NCBI GenBank assembly: GCA_000380225.1
Contig: KB904821.1
Location: 5,309,661-5,373,660 of the forward strand
Length of the DNA stretch: 64,000 bases
From: a filamentous cyanobacterium ESFC-1
GTDB taxonomy: Bacteria > Cyanobacteriota > Cyanobacteriia > Cyanobacteriales > Spirulinaceae
Direction of reading: 5' to 3'
Shown here: in pieces, positions 61,211 through 64,000 of the stretch
Numbering within the stretch: the stretch's first letter is position 1
Layout: each line of letters opens with the position of its first letter
The notes under the pieces: model-generated
The model's database searches: none
Seen by the model: the letters and a program-made list of their open reading frames with translations, nothing else
What the model was told of the DNA's origin: nothing
Position numbers and translations under genes: made by a program

Positions 61211-61699
61211 ATGACTATTATCCTCATGGGCGTATCGGGGTCGGGAAAAACCACGGTTGGCCGGTTACTGGCTTCAAAAATGGCGGGAGTTTTTCAGGAT
61301 GCCGATTGGTTTCACCCTTCTGCAAATATTACCAAAATGAGTCAAGGCGAGCCTTTGACCGATCGCGATCGCGAGCCTTGGTTAGATATTTTAGGCAATG
61401 CGATTCAACATTGGAATCAAGAGAAAATGCCTTATATTCTGGCTTGTTCGGCGCTCAAGCAAAAATACCGCGATCGCCTCCGACAAGGTAATGAAGGGGT
61501 TACTTTTGTTTATCTTGAAGGCTCAAAATCTTTGATTCTCGAAAGAATGCGCGATCGCAGCGATCATTTTATGCCTTCTTCCCTGCTTGATAGTCAATTC
61601 GCTGCCCTCGAAGAACCCCAAAATGCTTTGATTGTTCATATCGATTCTTCTCCTGATGCGATCGCGTCAGAGATTTGCGATCGTTTGTCATCCAGTTAA
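61211..61699 (+). CDS. gntK: gluconokinase
   Basis: 162 residues, the normal length. P-loop kinase: Walker A LMGVSGSGKTTVGRLL, substrate-contact DADWFHPSANITKMSQGEPLTD, ACSALKQKYRDRLR, and the lid region RMRDRSDHFMPSSLLDSQFAALEEP. It phosphorylates gluconate to 6-phosphogluconate for the oxidative pentose phosphate pathway. It begins 165 bp after the IS remnant and ends 69 bp before the reductase gene on the same strand. Confidence 0.93.
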   Translation: MTIILMGVSGSGKTTVGRLLASKMAGVFQDADWFHPSANITKMSQGEPLTDRDREPWLDILGNAIQHWNQEKMPYILACSALKQKYRDRLRQGNEGVTFVYLEGSKSLILERMRDRSDHFMPSSLLDSQFAALEEPQNALIVHIDSSPDAIASEICDRLSSS

Positions 61700-61767
61700 G
61701 CCTCAAATACATGGAGCGATCGCCGTTTGACCGACAAGAATACGCCAATTTAAATCGATTAAGCCTT

Positions 61768-62775
61768 ATGAAAGCTGTTTTTATGACCACACCGGGCAAT
61801 CCCGAAGTTTTACAACTAAAAACCGCCCCAGAACCCACCATCCAAACTCCCACCCAAATTTTAATTAAAATCAAAGCCGCAGGCATCAACCCCATCGACA
61901 CCAAACTCCGCCGTCGCGGTACATTTTACCCCGACCAAATGCCCGCCATTCTAGGCTGTGACGGAGCCGGAATTGTCGAAGCAGTCGGGGCTGAAGTCAC
62001 AAAATTTAAACCCGGCGATGAAGTGTATTATTGTTGGGGCGGGTTGGGTTTAAACGCTACAGGAAACTACGCCGAATACGCCGTGATTGAAGAAATCAGC
62101 GTTGCTCCCAAACCGCGATCGCTTTCCTTTGCCGAAGCCGCCGCCGCCCCCCTCGTCCTCATCACCGCTTGGGAAGCCCTTTTTGACCGGGGCCGCCTCG
62201 AAGCCGGGCAGAACGTCCTGATTCACGCCGGAGCGGGCGGTGTGGGTCACGTTGCCCTTCAACTGGCCAAGCTCAAAGGCGCAAACGTAAGTACCACCGT
62301 CAGCACTCCCGATAAAGAACGCTTAGTCCGGCAATTGGGGGCAGATTACCCGATTTTGTACAAAAAGAACGATTTTGTCCAAGCCATCCACGACTGGACA
62401 GAAGGCAATGGCGTAGATTTAGCCTTTGATACCGTTGGCGGTCCAACCTTTTTCGATACCTTTGCTGCCGTTGCCCCTTATGGTGATATTGTCACCCTCC
62501 TACAACCCGATACAGCGAAAGGCAACCTCAAAGAAGCTCGCAAACGCAATCTTCGCATTGGTTTGGAGTTGATGTTAACCCCCATCCTGCAAGACATCCA
62601 AGCCGGATTAGCTCATCAGGCAGATATTTTGCGGCAATGTAGTGAGTGGTTTGATGCGGGTCAATTGAAAATCCACCTCAGCCAAACCTATCCCCTCGAA
62701 GAAGCGGTGGCGGCGCATCGCAGCATCGAAAGTGGCTCGATGATGGGGAAAGTGGCGTTTGTTAATCGTTTTTAG
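61768..62775 (+). CDS. quinone-oxidoreductase-like MDR family reductase
   Basis: 335 residues from the ATG giving MKAVFMTTPGNPEVLQ; the open frame extends back over the gntK end but no good start lies there. MDR/QOR features: GINPIDTKLRRRG, LGCDGAGIVEAVG, and the nucleotide-binding LIHAGAGGVGHVALQLAK, with FDTVGGPTFFD. The structural and catalytic zinc ligands of alcohol dehydrogenases are missing, so it is an NADPH-dependent zinc-independent quinone or enone reductase. Substrate unknown. Likely co-transcribed with gntK. Confidence 0.88.
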   Translation: MKAVFMTTPGNPEVLQLKTAPEPTIQTPTQILIKIKAAGINPIDTKLRRRGTFYPDQMPAILGCDGAGIVEAVGAEVTKFKPGDEVYYCWGGLGLNATGNYAEYAVIEEISVAPKPRSLSFAEAAAAPLVLITAWEALFDRGRLEAGQNVLIHAGAGGVGHVALQLAKLKGANVSTTVSTPDKERLVRQLGADYPILYKKNDFVQAIHDWTEGNGVDLAFDTVGGPTFFDTFAAVAPYGDIVTLLQPDTAKGNLKEARKRNLRIGLELMLTPILQDIQAGLAHQADILRQCSEWFDAGQLKIHLSQTYPLEEAVAAHRSIESGSMMGKVAFVNRF

Positions 62776-62910
62776 GGGAAGGTTTTTCCGATAATTGACT
62801 GGTTTTTTGTTATTAGTTGTTGGTTGTTTGTTATTGGTTATTGGTTATTGGTTGTTCGCGTAGGGGCGGGGTTTCCCCGTCCAATCTCCATCCTTGTCAT
62901 AATTGACCTA

Positions 62911-63042
62911 TATAGTAGTTACAAATAAGAACCAGCAGTACATACCTGCCGCCCGCAGATTAAAAATCTGGGGCTACATCCACAAAGTCCGCCCCAAGCG
63001 GACTCAAAGATGAATGTACGGAAATTAATTGGAAGGACTATA
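62911..63042 (-). mobile_element. MITE-like repeat, copy C
   Basis: 132 bp, same orientation as copy B: left end TATAGTAGTTACAAATAAG, CAGATTAAAAATCTGG stem, AGTCCGCCCCAAGCGGACT stem, right end TTAATTGGAAGGACTATA. Confidence 0.65.
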
Positions 63043-63070
63043 ACCAATGACCAATGACCAATAACACAAA

Positions 63071-63095
63071 ATCCCCATCCTCAAAGGACGGGGAT
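63071..63095 (-). terminator. terminator downstream of the carotenoid-protein gene
   Basis: ATCCCCATCCTCAAAGGACGGGGAT hairpin with one mismatch pair (arms ATCCCC and GGGGAT); on the reverse strand it is followed by TTTTG. It lies 50 bp past the gene's stop. Confidence 0.6.
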
Positions 63096-63145
63096 AAGCT
63101 TACTTCGTCACAAACAACAAAGGACGAAGGACAAATGACAAATGA

Positions 63146-63643
63146 CTAGGCAAAAGGATCGTAGCCCATATCCACCACAATCTGACGCAAGACGGTGATT
63201 TGTTGGTTGAACTCTAACGCCGCAATTTGACCGAAGGCACTAATTCCGGCTTCAGACAGCTTATAATCTCTGGGAACGGGAATCACTTCGCCTGCCCGCA
63301 TCAGTTCAGCCAATTGATACCAAAAAGCTAATTTGGTGTTTTTGCTTAACAAGCCGTAAGCGCGAGTTTGAGGTGTATTGGTTTGATTAACCAAATCGCG
63401 CATGAATTGTAATTGCTCGTTGTCGGGCATTGCTTTGACTTGTTCGATCAAGCCTTGGGCAAATTGTAAACGAGCCGCCCCTGGAGCCGCAGGCGTGATG
63501 GCACGACCCATATTTTCGTAGAGAACCCACAATAAGCCGAGTTGTTCGTCAGCGCTGAGGCGCTTCACTGCTTCGAGGGTGTTGGGGATAGTATTACCAG
63601 TCCGAGTGTTGAATAAGGTCGTTGTTTCAGGGGTGTAAACCAT
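63146..63643 (-). CDS. helical carotenoid protein (OCP N-terminal-domain homologue)
   Basis: 165 residues, corresponding to only the N-terminal all-helical domain of the orange carotenoid protein. The match runs from FNTRTGNTIPNTLEAVKRLS through QLGLLWVLYENMGRAITPAAPGAARLQFA to ALEFNQQITVLRQIVVDMGYDP. Trp and Tyr residues that line the carotenoid in OCP are present (LWVLYENMG; KLAFWYQLAELMR). HCPs bind a carotenoid constitutively and, depending on clade, quench phycobilisomes or singlet oxygen. Start: GGAG 9 nt before ATG. No CTDH, full-length ocp or frp gene is in the window. Confidence 0.92.
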   Translation of the reverse strand: MVYTPETTTLFNTRTGNTIPNTLEAVKRLSADEQLGLLWVLYENMGRAITPAAPGAARLQFAQGLIEQVKAMPDNEQLQFMRDLVNQTNTPQTRAYGLLSKNTKLAFWYQLAELMRAGEVIPVPRDYKLSEAGISAFGQIAALEFNQQITVLRQIVVDMGYDPFA

Positions 63644-64000
63644 GTTGTAGTCTCCGATTCTATATATATATGCTGTGTTGGTCTAGGAAGTATCTTTCAA
63701 CGCTTTTGACTGAGTGCTTTTTGCTCCTCAATTTCAATCGTAACAAAATATTAAAGTTTGTAAAGTGCTTAGGGTCACATTGATATTCTGTGATATGGAG
63801 AAAAACTTATTGATGAAATTAAGGAAACTAATGAACGCGATCGCCCTACTGCCGTGACCCAGCTTAAATGAGGCTATAGGTAGGGTGTCGTTAGCGTAGC
63901 GTAACGCACCAAAATACAAGCATTTTAACGATGGTGACTATCGCACAAATTAAGCTGTGTCGAGCCACTACAATAAAGCGCAATTTTAGCTGTGTCGCAG
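63644..64000. other. 357-bp end region without a gene
   Basis: Upstream region of the carotenoid-protein gene with a (TA)n run at ~63660-63672 that could serve as its -10 region on the reverse strand. An imperfect inverted repeat GGTGTCGTTA...TAACGCACC (63882-63911) resembles that at 30569. Beyond it I see nothing certain. Confidence 0.6.

Larger units (their letters stand above)
62776..63145. other. 370-bp gap with heptanucleotide repeat, MITE copy C and a terminator
   Basis: From left: TTATTGG/TTGTTGG-type heptamer repeats (~62807-62860), a GGGGCGGGGTTTCCCC hairpin, the MITE-like element, short CCAATGA repeats and the hairpin below. No gene. Confidence 0.75.

Noticed and set aside
63796..63858. 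20-codon forward frame near the window end
   Set aside because: No ribosome site and too short to support.

Overview
The window is cyanobacterial chromosome. Evidence: a psbA gene for photosystem II D1, the circadian factor LdpA, a BicA-type bicarbonate transporter under a CcmR/CmpR-like LysR regulator, a Ycf45-type R3H ATPase, a helical carotenoid protein, very frequent HIP1 octamers (GCGATCGC), and heptanucleotide short tandem repeats. The repeat load suggests a filamentous or large-genome lineage, but no rRNA or other taxonomic marker is present and the genus cannot be fixed. I saw no tRNA, rRNA or CRISPR array.

Layout. 0-6 kb: the end of a CysQ/IMPase gene, an Rpn-family nuclease, a SulP transporter translationally coupled to an esterase, a 0.8 kb repeat-rich gap, and a sulfur operon (ETHE1-like persulfide dioxygenase plus rhodanese). 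6-13 kb: a membrane protein with a HELGH motif, dapL, then a carbon-uptake block (LysR regulator divergent from bicA, followed by a CPA2 Na+/H+ antiporter that could restore the sodium gradient). 13-24 kb: SH3 protein, adenylate cyclase, small esterase, second Rpn protein with an expanded EKRG repeat, XRE regulator, redoxin, a two-gene unit ending in xseA behind a LexA-like operator, then the R3H ATPase and ldpA. 24-35 kb: acyl-CoA synthetase/GNAT fusion, CBS protein, EamA transporter with a coiled-coil extension, GH57 protein, speA.

35-51 kb is the most accessory part. An AT-rich gene encodes a PD-(D/E)XK nuclease fused to a STAND-type ATPase, a plausible single-gene defence system. After putA and a pentapeptide-repeat protein comes a lasso-peptide locus: a PqqD-like recognition protein, a 3.8-copy tandem array of a 219-bp unit, an asparagine-synthetase-like cyclase whose glutaminase cysteine is Ser, a 47-residue precursor, and an HPr-kinase-like tailoring enzyme. 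No B2 leader peptidase or exporter is visible, and the array lies between B1 and C. A DUF1574/SGNH protein and an MBOAT acyltransferase, probably a polysaccharide O-acylation pair, follow on either side of a Uma2 nuclease gene.

52-64 kb: psbA with a structured leader, two small membrane proteins, recN, a CyaB1-like cyclase, a fused Opp/Dpp ATPase, a decayed IS200/IS605 tnpB end, gluconokinase, a quinone-reductase-like enzyme and the carotenoid protein. Intergenic DNA carries several dispersed repeat families: a ~130-bp MITE-like element (three full copies and a fragment), a 267-bp element with 13-bp inverted ends, a ~200-bp family, and 7-bp tandem arrays.
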